Made by a program: the position numbers and the translations under genes. A DNA stretch of 46,565 nucleotides from an uncultured Lachnospiraceae bacterium (GTDB lineage Bacteria > Bacillota > Clostridia > Lachnospirales > Lachnospiraceae): contig CAJTNC010000023.1 in assembly GCA_910577955.1 (NCBI GenBank), positions 1-46,565 of the forward strand, given 5' to 3'. The notes beneath the pieces are model-generated. The model ran no database searches and was not told the origin of the DNA. It saw only the letters and a program-made list of their open reading frames with translations. Of this stretch, positions 1 to 7,388 are shown piece after piece (the first letter of the stretch is position 1; each line of letters begins with the position of its first letter).

Positions 1-26
1 GCCAGGATCAAACTCTCTTGTTTTAA
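1..26 (-). rRNA. 16S rRNA, 5' end only
   Basis: The first 17 bases are the reverse complement of the universal 27F site at the start of bacterial 16S rRNA (GAGAGTTTGATCCTGGC). The gene runs leftwards out of the window, so only its 5' tip is present. The exact mature 5' end is uncertain by a few bases. Confidence 0.93.
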
Positions 27-392
27 GTTTGTCTCTTCGGTCCGTCTCCCTTTGGCCTTTCGGCCTCCAGTCCTCTTCCCTGCTCTAAGCTAAACTTGGC
101 TTTTCCTTTTTTACTGCTTTCTTAGGTTTTTTCGTTCGTTCTTTTTTCTTTCTCTGAAATCATTCCGCTGTCTTCCGTCCCCCTTCCGCTTCTTCCTTCC
201 GGGTTCACTCCGACAGCTTCGGAATATTTTCAGGGCTGCATTACTGTTTATTTGTCAAGGTTCTGTGTGCTCACTCGGTACTTGCTCTCTTGCTTTCCCT
301 GCGACAGCTTTGTTATCTTATCACTCTCTCATCGCTGTGTCAAGCACTTTTTCTACTTTTTTTTACTTTTTTTCTTTAGCTGGTAAAGAAAA
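27..392 (-). other. rRNA operon leader region
   Basis: About 365 bases without a gene between tRNA-Ser and 16S rRNA, pyrimidine-rich on the plus strand. It holds one convincing promoter (315-343) and a second TTGACA at 253-258 (minus) that lacks a -10 box at normal spacing. The 9-mer CGACAGCTT occurs twice, near 211 and 302, downstream of each TTGACA, which suggests a duplicated and partly decayed promoter unit. No coding signal is seen, and no terminator lies between tRNA-Ser and the leader, so transcripts from the tRNA promoter could run into the rRNA genes. Confidence 0.6.
315..343 (-). promoter_or_regulatory. rRNA operon promoter
   Basis: On the minus strand TTGACA (338-343) and TAAGAT (315-320) are separated by exactly 17 bases, a near-consensus sigma-A promoter. 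Transcription would start near 308 and run through the leader into 16S rRNA. Confidence 0.8.
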
Positions 393-480
393 CGGAGAAA
401 GAGGGATTTGAACCCTCGCGCCGGTCACCCGACCTACACCCTTAGCAGGGGCGCCTCTTCGGCCTCTTGAGTATTTCTCC
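393..480 (-). tRNA. tRNA-Ser(GCT)
   Basis: The minus strand folds as a class II tRNA of 88 nt. The acceptor stem GGAGAAA pairs with TTTCTCC, the discriminator is G, a long variable arm is present, and the anticodon loop CTGCTAA gives anticodon GCT, which reads AGC/AGU serine codons. The terminal CCA is not encoded. It lies upstream of the 16S gene in the same direction. Confidence 0.93.
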
Positions 481-546
481 TTAATCCGAACTACGTCTCT
501 ACCAATCTGTATTCACATTACTCGCAATCGCGAGCGTGTAAAAATT

Positions 547-575
547 ATTATACTTAAGCAACACCTATTTGTCAA
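547..575 (-). promoter_or_regulatory. promoter of tRNA-Ser
   Basis: A perfect sigma-A promoter on the minus strand: TTGACA at 570-575, 17 bases, TATAAT at 547-552. The start would be near 540, about 60 bases before tRNA-Ser. Confidence 0.85.
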
Positions 576-627
576 CTATAATTTCACTTAATTTACACCT
601 ATGCATTTTAGGGTATTTTCAAGCTCC

Positions 628-1161
628 CTACATTTCCCTTTCATACAGATCATTCCCCAATGAGTCCACCACCACTATAGCCGGAAAGTCCACTACCTCC
701 AGCTTCCTGACAGCCTCCGTTCCCAGATCCTCATAAGCGATCACTTCCGACGATATAATCGCCTTTGACAAAAGAGCTCCTGCCCCGCCGATAGCAGCAA
801 AATATACACATTTATTCTTGACAATCGCTTCTTTTACCGCCGCGCTTCTCCTTCCCTTTCCGATCATTCCCTTTAAACCTAGATCCAAAAGGGCCGGCGT
901 ATACTTATCCATCCTCCCCGAGGTTGTAGGTCCGGCAGAACCGATAACTCTTCCCTCCCTTGCCGGAGACGGTCCCAGATAATAAATAATATTATTTTCC
1001 AGTTCTATCGGAAGGCTCTCGCCCCTTTTCAATGTTTCATCCATTCTTTTATGGGCTGCATCTCTCGCCGTATAGATCGTTCCGGAAATAGATACAAAAT
1101 CCCCCGCCCTCAAATTTTCTCTTGTTTCTTCATCTAAAGGGGCGTGAATGCTTTTTTCCAT
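628..1161 (-). CDS. fumarate hydratase class I, beta subunit
   Basis: This 177-residue protein matches the C-terminal (beta) half of class I iron-sulfur fumarases and L-tartrate dehydratases. The family signature is seen in 'GPTTSGRMDKYTP' and 'GKGRRS'. Together with the alpha subunit it should interconvert fumarate and malate in the cytoplasm. The start codon is preceded by TAGGAGAGG, and it lies 73 bases downstream of the alpha gene. Fumarase and tartrate dehydratase cannot be separated by motif alone; fumarase is the usual role in anaerobic Clostridia. It is the last gene of the rhomboid-to-fumarase run, and no clear terminator was found after it. Confidence 0.9.
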   Translation of the reverse strand: MEKSIHAPLDEETRENLRAGDFVSISGTIYTARDAAHKRMDETLKRGESLPIELENNIIYYLGPSPAREGRVIGSAGPTTSGRMDKYTPALLDLGLKGMIGKGRRSAAVKEAIVKNKCVYFAAIGGAGALLSKAIISSEVIAYEDLGTEAVRKLEVVDFPAIVVVDSLGNDLYEREM

Positions 1162-1234
1162 ATGTTTCCTCTCCTATGCCGTTCTCTGTTTCAGGCAAAA
1201 TCTCCGGCTCTCCCGCCGGGTATTTCTAACCTTT

Positions 1235-2077
1235 TTATATTTCTTTCACAACATGTCTGTTGACATGGCAGCAAATGTTGACCGCCACCGGCAGCCCTGC
1301 AATATGTGTCGGATATGTGTCAATATGTACTGCCAGTGCAGTAGTCCCACCCCCCAGTCCTCCGGCTCCGATCCCTGTCCGGTTTATATTTTCAAGTAGT
1401 TCTTTCTCCAACTCCCTGATATGAGGAATAGCAGAAAACTCCTGCACCGGACGCGTCAACGCCTTTTTTGCAAGCAGAGTACATTTCTCAAAAGTACCTC
1501 CTATTCCCACTCCTACCACCATAGGCGGGCAGGCATTGGGTCCTGCGTCTATTACCGTATTCAATACCGCCTGCTTTACTCCCTCCATACCATCCGCCGG
1601 TTTTAACATAAACACCCTGCTCATATTTTCGCTGCCGAACCCTTTAGGCGCAACAGTAATCTTCACCCGATCACCGGACACGATCTGATAGTGGATCACC
1701 GCTGGAGTATTATCCTTTGTGTTCTCCCGCATAAGAGGATCGCTCACCACGGATTTTCTTAAATACCCCTCTCTGTATCCCTGACGTACGCCTTCGTTGA
1801 TAGCCTCCTCCAAACTGCCTCCGGCAAAATATACTTCCTGCCCCGCCTCTATAAAAATAACTGCCATACCGGTATCCTGACAGATCGGAACCATATCCTC
1901 TTCGGCAATTTTCATATTTTCACATAGTTTTCCTAAAATATACCTGCCGATTTCCGCCCCCTCACAATCAGCCGCCTCTTCAATCGCGCTCTTCATATCC
2001 GGTGACAGGAAATAGTTAGCTTCTATGCACATCTCCCTGATCTGTTTTGTAACTTCCTCTACCTGTACTGTTCTCAT
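1235..2077 (-). CDS. fumarate hydratase class I, alpha subunit
   Basis: This 280-residue protein is the N-terminal (alpha) half of the two-subunit class I fumarase and carries the oxygen-sensitive [4Fe-4S] cluster. Candidate cluster cysteines are in 'VPICQDTG', 'NACPPMVVG' and 'FEKCTLL'. The glycine-rich 'GGLGGGTTAL' and 'HIDTYPTHIAGLPVAV' segments are typical. The length is normal for a split enzyme. SD AAGGA precedes the ATG. It follows the HIT gene by 31 bases and precedes the beta subunit, so the two subunits are probably co-translated. L-tartrate dehydratase is the alternative substrate assignment. Confidence 0.92.
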   Translation of the reverse strand: MRTVQVEEVTKQIREMCIEANYFLSPDMKSAIEEAADCEGAEIGRYILGKLCENMKIAEEDMVPICQDTGMAVIFIEAGQEVYFAGGSLEEAINEGVRQGYREGYLRKSVVSDPLMRENTKDNTPAVIHYQIVSGDRVKITVAPKGFGSENMSRVFMLKPADGMEGVKQAVLNTVIDAGPNACPPMVVGVGIGGTFEKCTLLAKKALTRPVQEFSAIPHIRELEKELLENINRTGIGAGGLGGGTTALAVHIDTYPTHIAGLPVAVNICCHVNRHVVKEI

Positions 2078-2108
2078 ACCAAATCCTTACTCTATCTATT
2101 CCTTTTCA

Positions 2109-2519
2109 TTACTCTATTATCTCTTTTTGGATCTCTTCCAGTTCCGCTTCCTCCGGTTTGCCCGGTTTCCAGCCGATCTCCTGCCCGTCTCCTTTATATC
2201 GCGGTATCAGGTGCATATGAAAATGAAATACTGTTTGTCCTGCCACTTCTTCATTATTCTGTACCAGATTAAAACCGTCGCAGCGCAGTTTTTCCCGCAT
2301 CCGCCCCGCCATCTTTTTAGCCAGCGCCATCACCTTTTCCGCCTGCTCCTGCGGCAGTTCAAAGAGATTTCTATAGTGATTTTTCGGGAGGATCAGAGCA
2401 TGTCCCCTTGTCGCCGGACCGAGATCGAGAATCACCCGAAATTCCTCATCCTCATACAATGTCTTCGACGGAATCTCCCCCGCCGCTATCTTACAAAAAA
2501 TGCATGTATCCTCTCTCAT
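2109..2519 (-). CDS. HIT family nucleotide-binding hydrolase
   Basis: This 136-residue protein is a histidine-triad protein. It begins with 'CIFCKIAAGEIPSK', typical of bacterial Hint/HinT-like members, and ends the catalytic region with 'HFHMHLIPRY', the H-x-H-x-H triad. Family members hydrolyse nucleoside phosphoramidates or AMP/GMP conjugates in the cytosol. The start is 15 bases after the stop of the flavodoxin/SCP2 gene, and the fumarase alpha gene follows 31 bases later, so it sits in the middle of a likely operon. The physiological substrate cannot be told. Confidence 0.93.
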   Translation of the reverse strand: MREDTCIFCKIAAGEIPSKTLYEDEEFRVILDLGPATRGHALILPKNHYRNLFELPQEQAEKVMALAKKMAGRMREKLRCDGFNLVQNNEEVAGQTVFHFHMHLIPRYKGDGQEIGWKPGKPEEAELEEIQKEIIE

Positions 2520-2534
2520 TTCTCCATCCTCCTT

Positions 2535-3536
2535 TTAAACCGTCCCAAAAGCAAACAACTGATCCATTTGACGCAGCAGTTTAAAATCTCCTTTCATCTT
2601 CATTGCCCCGCTCATAAAGCTGCGCTGAAACGACATTCTCCCTTGTATAATATCCTCCAAAGCATCTTCCGTCATCTGCATCTCCACATCCGTCTTTTCT
2701 CTCTTTTCATAGCCGCACACCAATTCGTTTTGCCTCACTTCAATGCAAAGCGGAAGCCTGCTCTGCTCAAGAACAATTTTATAGGTTCCCCTGAAACCAG
2801 CGATCGGTCTAAACCGATCCCTAAACGCTTTTAAGAACATCTCCTCTCTGTTTTCCTGTACATCCTCCCCAAGTTTATTGCGGAAGATACTTGTAAGCTC
2901 CTTGATATCCTCTTTCGTTTTCTGAACATAACTGTCATCCGATGCAAACTGCGAAAGCTGTTCGGCTTCGTTCGGCGTCAGATCCATCTTTTTTGTGAAG
3001 GATACAAAACGGTTTACCGCCTGATTGCTGGCCGGCAGCGCATGTACTCTTTTATTGATCGTACGGTACATATCCTCCGCCGTTTTTTCAATCAACGCCA
3101 TGTACCCTTCGTTATTTTCCAAGATCGCGATATCTTCAATATAACCGCAGAGCCCGCTGCAGGGACGTCCGCCGAGAATTTCCCATGCGGAAGCCATATT
3201 CAACTCCCCGTCCCTCTCCCCGTATGTTGTAGACATCACCACCGGGCACATATAGATTTTAGCAATTTTCTCTTTATCACCATAGAGCCAGCATGCATCC
3301 AAAAACTGCATCATATAGCCGCCGATACCGTACCACTCCACAGTTGTTGCAAGGATGATCCCGTCGGCATCTTTCAACGTCTGCGGCAACATGGTAATAC
3401 TGTTTTTCATATCATACAGCATAAACCGTTCCACCGTAACGCGAAGTTCCTGAAACACATTCTCCATCTTTTCGATCGCATAAAGAGTCGGATCGTCTAT
3501 CAGCCCCCGCCCGCCATAATAAATATTGATCTTCAT
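2535..3536 (-). CDS. flavodoxin-like reductase fused to an SCP2 domain
   Basis: This 333-residue protein has an N-terminal flavodoxin/NADPH-dependent FMN-reductase fold (about 1-160, with 'DGIILATTVEWYGIGG' near the flavin site). Its C-terminal domain (about 240-333) resembles a sterol-carrier-protein-2 lipid-binding domain, seen in the 'EDALEDIIQGRMSFQRSFM' and 'MKMKGDFKLL' segments. It may be a flavin-dependent oxidoreductase acting on a hydrophobic ligand, but no substrate can be named. Its ATG overlaps the stop of the rhomboid gene by 4 bases, which indicates translational coupling. Confidence 0.75.
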   Translation of the reverse strand: MKINIYYGGRGLIDDPTLYAIEKMENVFQELRVTVERFMLYDMKNSITMLPQTLKDADGIILATTVEWYGIGGYMMQFLDACWLYGDKEKIAKIYMCPVVMSTTYGERDGELNMASAWEILGGRPCSGLCGYIEDIAILENNEGYMALIEKTAEDMYRTINKRVHALPASNQAVNRFVSFTKKMDLTPNEAEQLSQFASDDSYVQKTKEDIKELTSIFRNKLGEDVQENREEMFLKAFRDRFRPIAGFRGTYKIVLEQSRLPLCIEVRQNELVCGYEKREKTDVEMQMTEDALEDIIQGRMSFQRSFMSGAMKMKGDFKLLRQMDQLFAFGTV

Positions 3537-4153
3537 CTGTATCTCCTTCCGCCCTTCCTGTTTCCAATGAGCACGTAAAAGCCTGTCAGTATTATGCCGC
3601 CAAGCAGCCCTCCGATATGCGCAGCATTGTTCACATTCGATGTGCGAAGCCCCATGTAAATCATGTAGACTATCATAAAGCCCATCCTGCCCAACGTAAT
3701 ATCCGCATATCTTCCTCTGTTGTATATTACAATGACAAGCAACGCACCTATCACACCAAACACCGCACCGCTGGCCCCGATGGAATTCGCATATCTGCCT
3801 GTGGAGAATTCATACGCCGCATACAACAACGAACCGTTTATCCCGCTGAAAAAATAGAGTGCCGCAAATCTTCGGTTTCCTATATATTTTTCAACCAGTT
3901 CTCCCGCCATATACAGCATCAGCATATTTCCCGCAAGATGATCCGCATCCGCATGCAGAAACATGGACGTGATAAAACGCCACCACTGCCCATCCTGCAA
4001 TAAATGCCACAGACTGAACGCTCCTTCATTATACAACAGATCGCCGCTAAATACACTAGCAATAAAAAGAAATATATTGATTGCCACGAAACCGATCGTC
4101 ACAATTTTTTCTTTCCATGCAGATAGATTTATCTTGCCCATACTTTTCACCAT
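3533..4153 (-). CDS. rhomboid family intramembrane serine protease
   Basis: This 206-residue, six-helix membrane protein has all rhomboid hallmarks: 'HADADHLAGNML' after the first helix, the catalytic serine in 'GASGAVFG' (S128) and the catalytic histidine in 'AAHIGG' (H179). It should cleave transmembrane substrates within the bilayer; the substrate is unknown. It is the first gene of the run rhomboid, flavodoxin/SCP2, HIT, fumarase. An internal ATG four codons in (4141) is an alternative start, because the spacing of AGGA to the first ATG is very short. Confidence 0.92.
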   Translation of the reverse strand: MVKSMGKINLSAWKEKIVTIGFVAINIFLFIASVFSGDLLYNEGAFSLWHLLQDGQWWRFITSMFLHADADHLAGNMLMLYMAGELVEKYIGNRRFAALYFFSGINGSLLYAAYEFSTGRYANSIGASGAVFGVIGALLVIVIYNRGRYADITLGRMGFMIVYMIYMGLRTSNVNNAAHIGGLLGGIILTGFYVLIGNRKGGRRYR

Positions 4154-4164
4154 TCCTATCTGCT

Positions 4165-4194
4165 ATTCTACTATAAAACCAACTCTTTTTACAA
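4165..4194 (-). promoter_or_regulatory. possible promoter of the rhomboid-fumarase operon
   Basis: On the minus strand TTGTAA (4189-4194) and TAGAAT (4165-4170) are 18 bases apart, just after the FHA gene ends. This is a moderate match; read-through from the FHA gene is the alternative. Confidence 0.4.
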
Positions 4195-4197
4195 GTT

Positions 4198-5493
4198 TCA
4201 TCGAAAAACAAATTGCATCTGCCCGAAACCGATCTCATCCTCCGTCTCCAGCGCTACTTTTTCATGGGGCTTTAACCGCATTCCATTATGATAAGTTCCG
4301 TTTGTCGAATTCAGATCCTGCATCCATACCGTTTCTTCCTCCACCGAAAATTTGGCGTGCATTCTGCTCACCGTTGGATCCTCTATCACATGATCCGTCA
4401 GACTTTTATCTTTTCCCACCAGACAGGGCAGACGCTCCAAAAAAATTTTCTGCCGTCTGCATTTCCCGATACCATACAGTTTTCTCTCCTGCCTGTTTTC
4501 AATATCCATATAGACAGTCCGGTCTATGGCCGCATCTTCTTTCTCCTCATGCTCTTTTTTCTCGTCCGCTGATTTATAAAAGACCTCCTCCGGCATCGTG
4601 TCTTTTGTATCCCACGCTATGTATTCCGTCCGCCCGCAAAGTTCCTTCCGCCTCCTTCTGCCCACAAACAATACTGCTGCCAGAAATATGCATATCGCGG
4701 CTCCATAGGGCAGAATTCCCGGTCTGATCCATCCTGACACAAGTGTCATCACTATCGCTGCACATAATAGCATATACAGAGGTGTCCTCCCTCCGCTTCC
4801 CTCTGCTTCCCACCTCTTTTCCTCCCAGTCCTCCGCCTCCGAAACCTCTTCCGTCTCCGAAGCCCCTTTTACCTCCTCCCCTTCTACCGGTGCTGCCGCT
4901 TCCTCAGAAAGGCTGACATCTTTTTCCTGCTCTTGCTTCTCCCCCGCATACGTCTCGAGGAATAAATTTCCCCATAAAATATTTGCGCCCTCGGATATCT
5001 CCTCGTAAAATCGATATACCGACTCCGTCAGTTCCCTGTCTTCATAATCCATATGCATGACCAAAAACTCCGCAAGACTCTCCCTCTCCTGCTGCATACT
5101 CCCCGTTTCATTCTCACCCAGCACCGGAATATATGTAAACTTCCACTGCCCCGTCCCCAATTCCCGGAATAAAGCCGCCGGCCTCAGGCAGATTCCATCC
5201 CCGGGCAAAAACAGTTCTCTGCTCTCCTCTATCGCCCCGTGAAGCTGCCACATAAAATCCTGAAATATCTCTCTATCTACCTGCTTTTCTCCAAACAGGA
5301 CTTCCATATTCTGCATTCCCGAAATATTATAATAGAGAAAGGTTTCTCCGTTCAGCCTCCGCAATTCTATAGGCAAAAAAGACGCAGAAGTATTTTGTGT
5401 CATCATTCGCAGCGCAAAGTCCTCTTCTTCTCCTTCGTAACGTATCACCAGATAGTTACAGCACAGATCATTCACAAACTCAATTTCCCGCAT
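4198..5493 (-). CDS. DUF6382-like protein with C-terminal FHA domain
   Basis: This 431-residue protein is the last gene of the Tad locus. Residues 1-180 resemble the DUF6382 region found in front of FHA domains in Clostridia. An acidic linker (about 185-235) and two transmembrane helices (about 238-256 and 259-277) follow. The C-terminal FHA domain (about 340-431) has the canonical phosphothreonine-binding residues 'GK' (360-361), 'SRMH' (376-379) and 'NSTNGT' (395-400). The predicted role is a membrane-anchored reader of Thr phosphorylation; no kinase gene is in the window. Its ATG overlaps the end of the preceding TadE-like gene by 14 bases, so it is coupled to the pilus genes. Confidence 0.8.
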   Translation of the reverse strand: MREIEFVNDLCCNYLVIRYEGEEEDFALRMMTQNTSASFLPIELRRLNGETFLYYNISGMQNMEVLFGEKQVDREIFQDFMWQLHGAIEESRELFLPGDGICLRPAALFRELGTGQWKFTYIPVLGENETGSMQQERESLAEFLVMHMDYEDRELTESVYRFYEEISEGANILWGNLFLETYAGEKQEQEKDVSLSEEAAAPVEGEEVKGASETEEVSEAEDWEEKRWEAEGSGGRTPLYMLLCAAIVMTLVSGWIRPGILPYGAAICIFLAAVLFVGRRRRKELCGRTEYIAWDTKDTMPEEVFYKSADEKKEHEEKEDAAIDRTVYMDIENRQERKLYGIGKCRRQKIFLERLPCLVGKDKSLTDHVIEDPTVSRMHAKFSVEEETVWMQDLNSTNGTYHNGMRLKPHEKVALETEDEIGFGQMQFVFR

Positions 5494-5926
5494 AGTTTTC
5501 TATCCTCCTGCATATTCTGATCGCCTGTACCGGATCGTACTTTTTCGCTTCATACTCTGCCCCGTATGAAAAAACAGAAAGTTTCTCATCTTTTACAAAG
5601 CCGCCCAGTATTGTATTTACCTTACCGCTTATTTTGATTTTTACCCTGTCTTTCGTTATGCGAAGTTCTTTCTGCACATTGTCGCCAAACAACAGCTTTT
5701 TCTTTCCCGCAAGTTCTCCCTTTTCCATTACGGTTCTAATCACCGACGCTTCGTCTTTTCCACGCATTTCCGATGCCCGGAGAACGATCATCTTGCCATC
5801 CTGCTCCGCGACACACCTGTCATATTGAAAAAATCCGGCAAAAATAAAGAAAAATAAAGAAAACCAAACCATCGGCATTAAAAACGCCGCCTCCACTGTC
5901 ATATATCCATGCAATTTATATTTCAT
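5480..5926 (-). CDS. TadE-like minor pseudopilin
   Basis: The open frame extends upstream, but the ATG at 5926 is preceded by AGGAGG and starts a typical TadE protein of 148 residues. A short basic N-terminus is followed by 'MTVEAAFLMPMVW' and a hydrophobic helix to about residue 35. The rest is a small soluble domain ending 'ENYAGN'. TadE-like proteins are processed by the prepilin peptidase and help assemble Tad/Flp pili. It lies 20 bases after prepilin peptidase 2 and overlaps the FHA gene by 14 bases. Confidence 0.85.
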   Translation of the reverse strand: MKYKLHGYMTVEAAFLMPMVWFSLFFFIFAGFFQYDRCVAEQDGKMIVLRASEMRGKDEASVIRTVMEKGELAGKKKLLFGDNVQKELRITKDRVKIKISGKVNTILGGFVKDEKLSVFSYGAEYEAKKYDPVQAIRICRRIENYAGN

Positions 5927-5946
5927 AAGCCCTCCTACTTCGTTTT

Positions 5947-6387
5947 TTAACCTGTTATCCGCCACAGCATTCCCGCCGTCAAAAACGGTATAAACGGCAG
6001 CGTCGTATCCCCCGCCGCCTTCTTCTGTACCAACAACACTGCGCTGCACAGAGAAAAAAGAATCAGGCCCCCAAAGATTGCCCCCCACAGGATACCGCCC
6101 GAAATTACACTTCCCAAAACAGCCAGACATGCCGCATCTCCATAACCGATTTTCTCCCGCGTCAAAAATGCAAGCACAAAAGCTGTCACTGCCGGCAGCA
6201 TATTTTCCACCCTCCGCTCCCAAGATATTTCCTCAAACAAAAACGACAATACCAGAAACAGAATACCTGTCGAAACAAGCATCTTTACTGAAAGCTTTTT
6301 TTCTTTGACATCCTGCACACTGCATAAAATCAAAAACACAACTATTCCTGTTCTTTTCACAATCTCCCACAAGGTTTCCTTCTCCAT
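5947..6387 (-). CDS. prepilin peptidase 2 (A24 family, TadV/CpaA-like)
   Basis: This 146-residue polytopic membrane protein has the two aspartates of the A24 aspartic proteases: one in 'SVQDVKEKKL' (after helix 1) and one in 'GYGDAACL', the GxGD motif. Like TadV and CpaA it has only the protease core and lacks the N-methylase domain of PilD. It should cleave the leader of Flp and TadE-like pilins at the cytoplasmic face. SD AAGGAGAG lies just upstream. It is the second such gene in the locus; the other is at 13635-14066. Confidence 0.87.
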   Translation of the reverse strand: MEKETLWEIVKRTGIVVFLILCSVQDVKEKKLSVKMLVSTGILFLVLSFLFEEISWERRVENMLPAVTAFVLAFLTREKIGYGDAACLAVLGSVISGGILWGAIFGGLILFSLCSAVLLVQKKAAGDTTLPFIPFLTAGMLWRITG

Positions 6388-6422
6388 CCTCTCTCCTTTT
6401 TTCTGATACCCTCACTACCTTC

Positions 6423-7223
6423 TCAACCGCCGCACTTACTGCAAGCTCCCCTTCCCTCCGTCTCGCTCAATTTCACTTCATAAATCGTTCTTTTTAATCC
6501 GGAACAGGCAACACTCCTGTGATAGGAGCTCCCGTAATCCGTTATATAACAAGATACCCCCATCCCGAGATCATCACATAGAGAACAGCTATAGTAAATA
6601 GCTCCCTCCTTATTCCTGAGACCACCCAGTTCCCCTGCCTGAACCTGTTTTATACTTGGATTTAAATAGCTGCAGCCTCTGTTTTTGTGATATACCCTTC
6701 CGGTCTCCGTTATATATACATAGTTCTCCCCGCTCTCATTCTCTCTTCCGTTATGGACATATCCGATCCAAGCATGTCCGTAATAATGATTTTCCAACGT
6801 TTTTACCGACGGTGTGAGTGCAGAAAACAACGGATGGATCCGATAGCTGCAATCAATGCGGACCGTTCCGTCAGCCTCTGTCTTCTCCGTCACCAAAAAC
6901 CCCGCTTTTCCTGAGACGACGATTTTTTCCCAGACCGGATAATCCTCCAGATTTTTAACGATCTTAAGCTTTCCGGCAAAAGAACCGTAAAGAATCTCCC
7001 ATGCCGATTCCCCCTGTATCCCGGCGGCTTCCTCCACCTGTTTTCTCAAATACACTCCCACCGCTTCTTCTCTGCCTCTCTCCCACAAGCTTGCCGCCAC
7101 ATTACTGTGAATCCGGTATACCTCGATCATCGAAAGCAAATTCATAAACAGTAAAATAAATAAGGGTAAGAGCAGAGAAGCTTCCACTGTCATCGCGGCT
7201 TTTATTTTCTTTTTGTTTTTCAT
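6423..7223 (-). CDS. TadE-like pseudopilin with duplicated Cys/His module
   Basis: The 266-residue product starts 'MKNKKKIKAAMTVEASLLLP' with one N-terminal helix, as in TadE/TadF pseudopilins, so the rest should face the outside. The C-terminal third (about 169-264) is two copies of one module: 'YIT' at 170-172, 'YH' at 178-179, C184 and C213-x-x-C216; then 'YIT' at 226-228, 'YH' at 234-235, C240 and C261-x-x-C264. The order and first spacings agree in both copies, suggesting two metal-binding or disulfide units. ATG 7223 was chosen because AGGATG lies at a usable distance and the helix then sits at the N-terminus. A longer frame from 7301 would begin inside the long hairpin. Confidence 0.82.
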   Translation of the reverse strand: MKNKKKIKAAMTVEASLLLPLFILLFMNLLSMIEVYRIHSNVAASLWERGREEAVGVYLRKQVEEAAGIQGESAWEILYGSFAGKLKIVKNLEDYPVWEKIVVSGKAGFLVTEKTEADGTVRIDCSYRIHPLFSALTPSVKTLENHYYGHAWIGYVHNGRENESGENYVYITETGRVYHKNRGCSYLNPSIKQVQAGELGGLRNKEGAIYYSCSLCDDLGMGVSCYITDYGSSYHRSVACSGLKRTIYEVKLSETEGRGACSKCGG

Positions 7224-7246
7224 AATTCGCATCCTGTTTTCCACAA

Positions 7247-7383
7247 GGGCGGACAGCAGCAGCCTTTTGCTTTGTTGGGGATACAGACAGAAAACCTGCA
7301 TCTTTGCCCGGAGAGAATTTTTAATAATATTTTGGTTTTTTTACTTTTTTCTGTCTGCCGCAAAAAGCCGCTGCTGTCCGCCC
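7247..7383 (-). repeat. long inverted repeat/RNA hairpin in the Tad operon
   Basis: Arms 7360-7383 and 7247-7270 pair over 24 positions. The only two non-Watson-Crick pairs are G-U wobbles in minus-strand RNA but A-C mismatches in plus-strand RNA. A second 11-bp stem (7347-7357 with 7284-7294) lies inside, and the apical loop is about 50 nt. The outer stem starts about 5 bases after the DUF5702 stop and ends about 20 bases before the pseudopilin start. No T-run follows, so it is not a simple terminator. It could be an mRNA processing or stability element, or a small MITE-like insertion. Confidence 0.75.
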
Positions 7384-7388
7384 CGTTT

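Noticed and set aside
253..258. Second rRNA promoter at TTGACA
   Set aside because: No -10 box occurs 15-19 bases downstream on the minus strand.
5927..6223. Longer start for the TadE-like gene
   Set aside because: It would overlap prepilin peptidase 2 out of frame; AGGAGG and the N-terminal helix support 5926.
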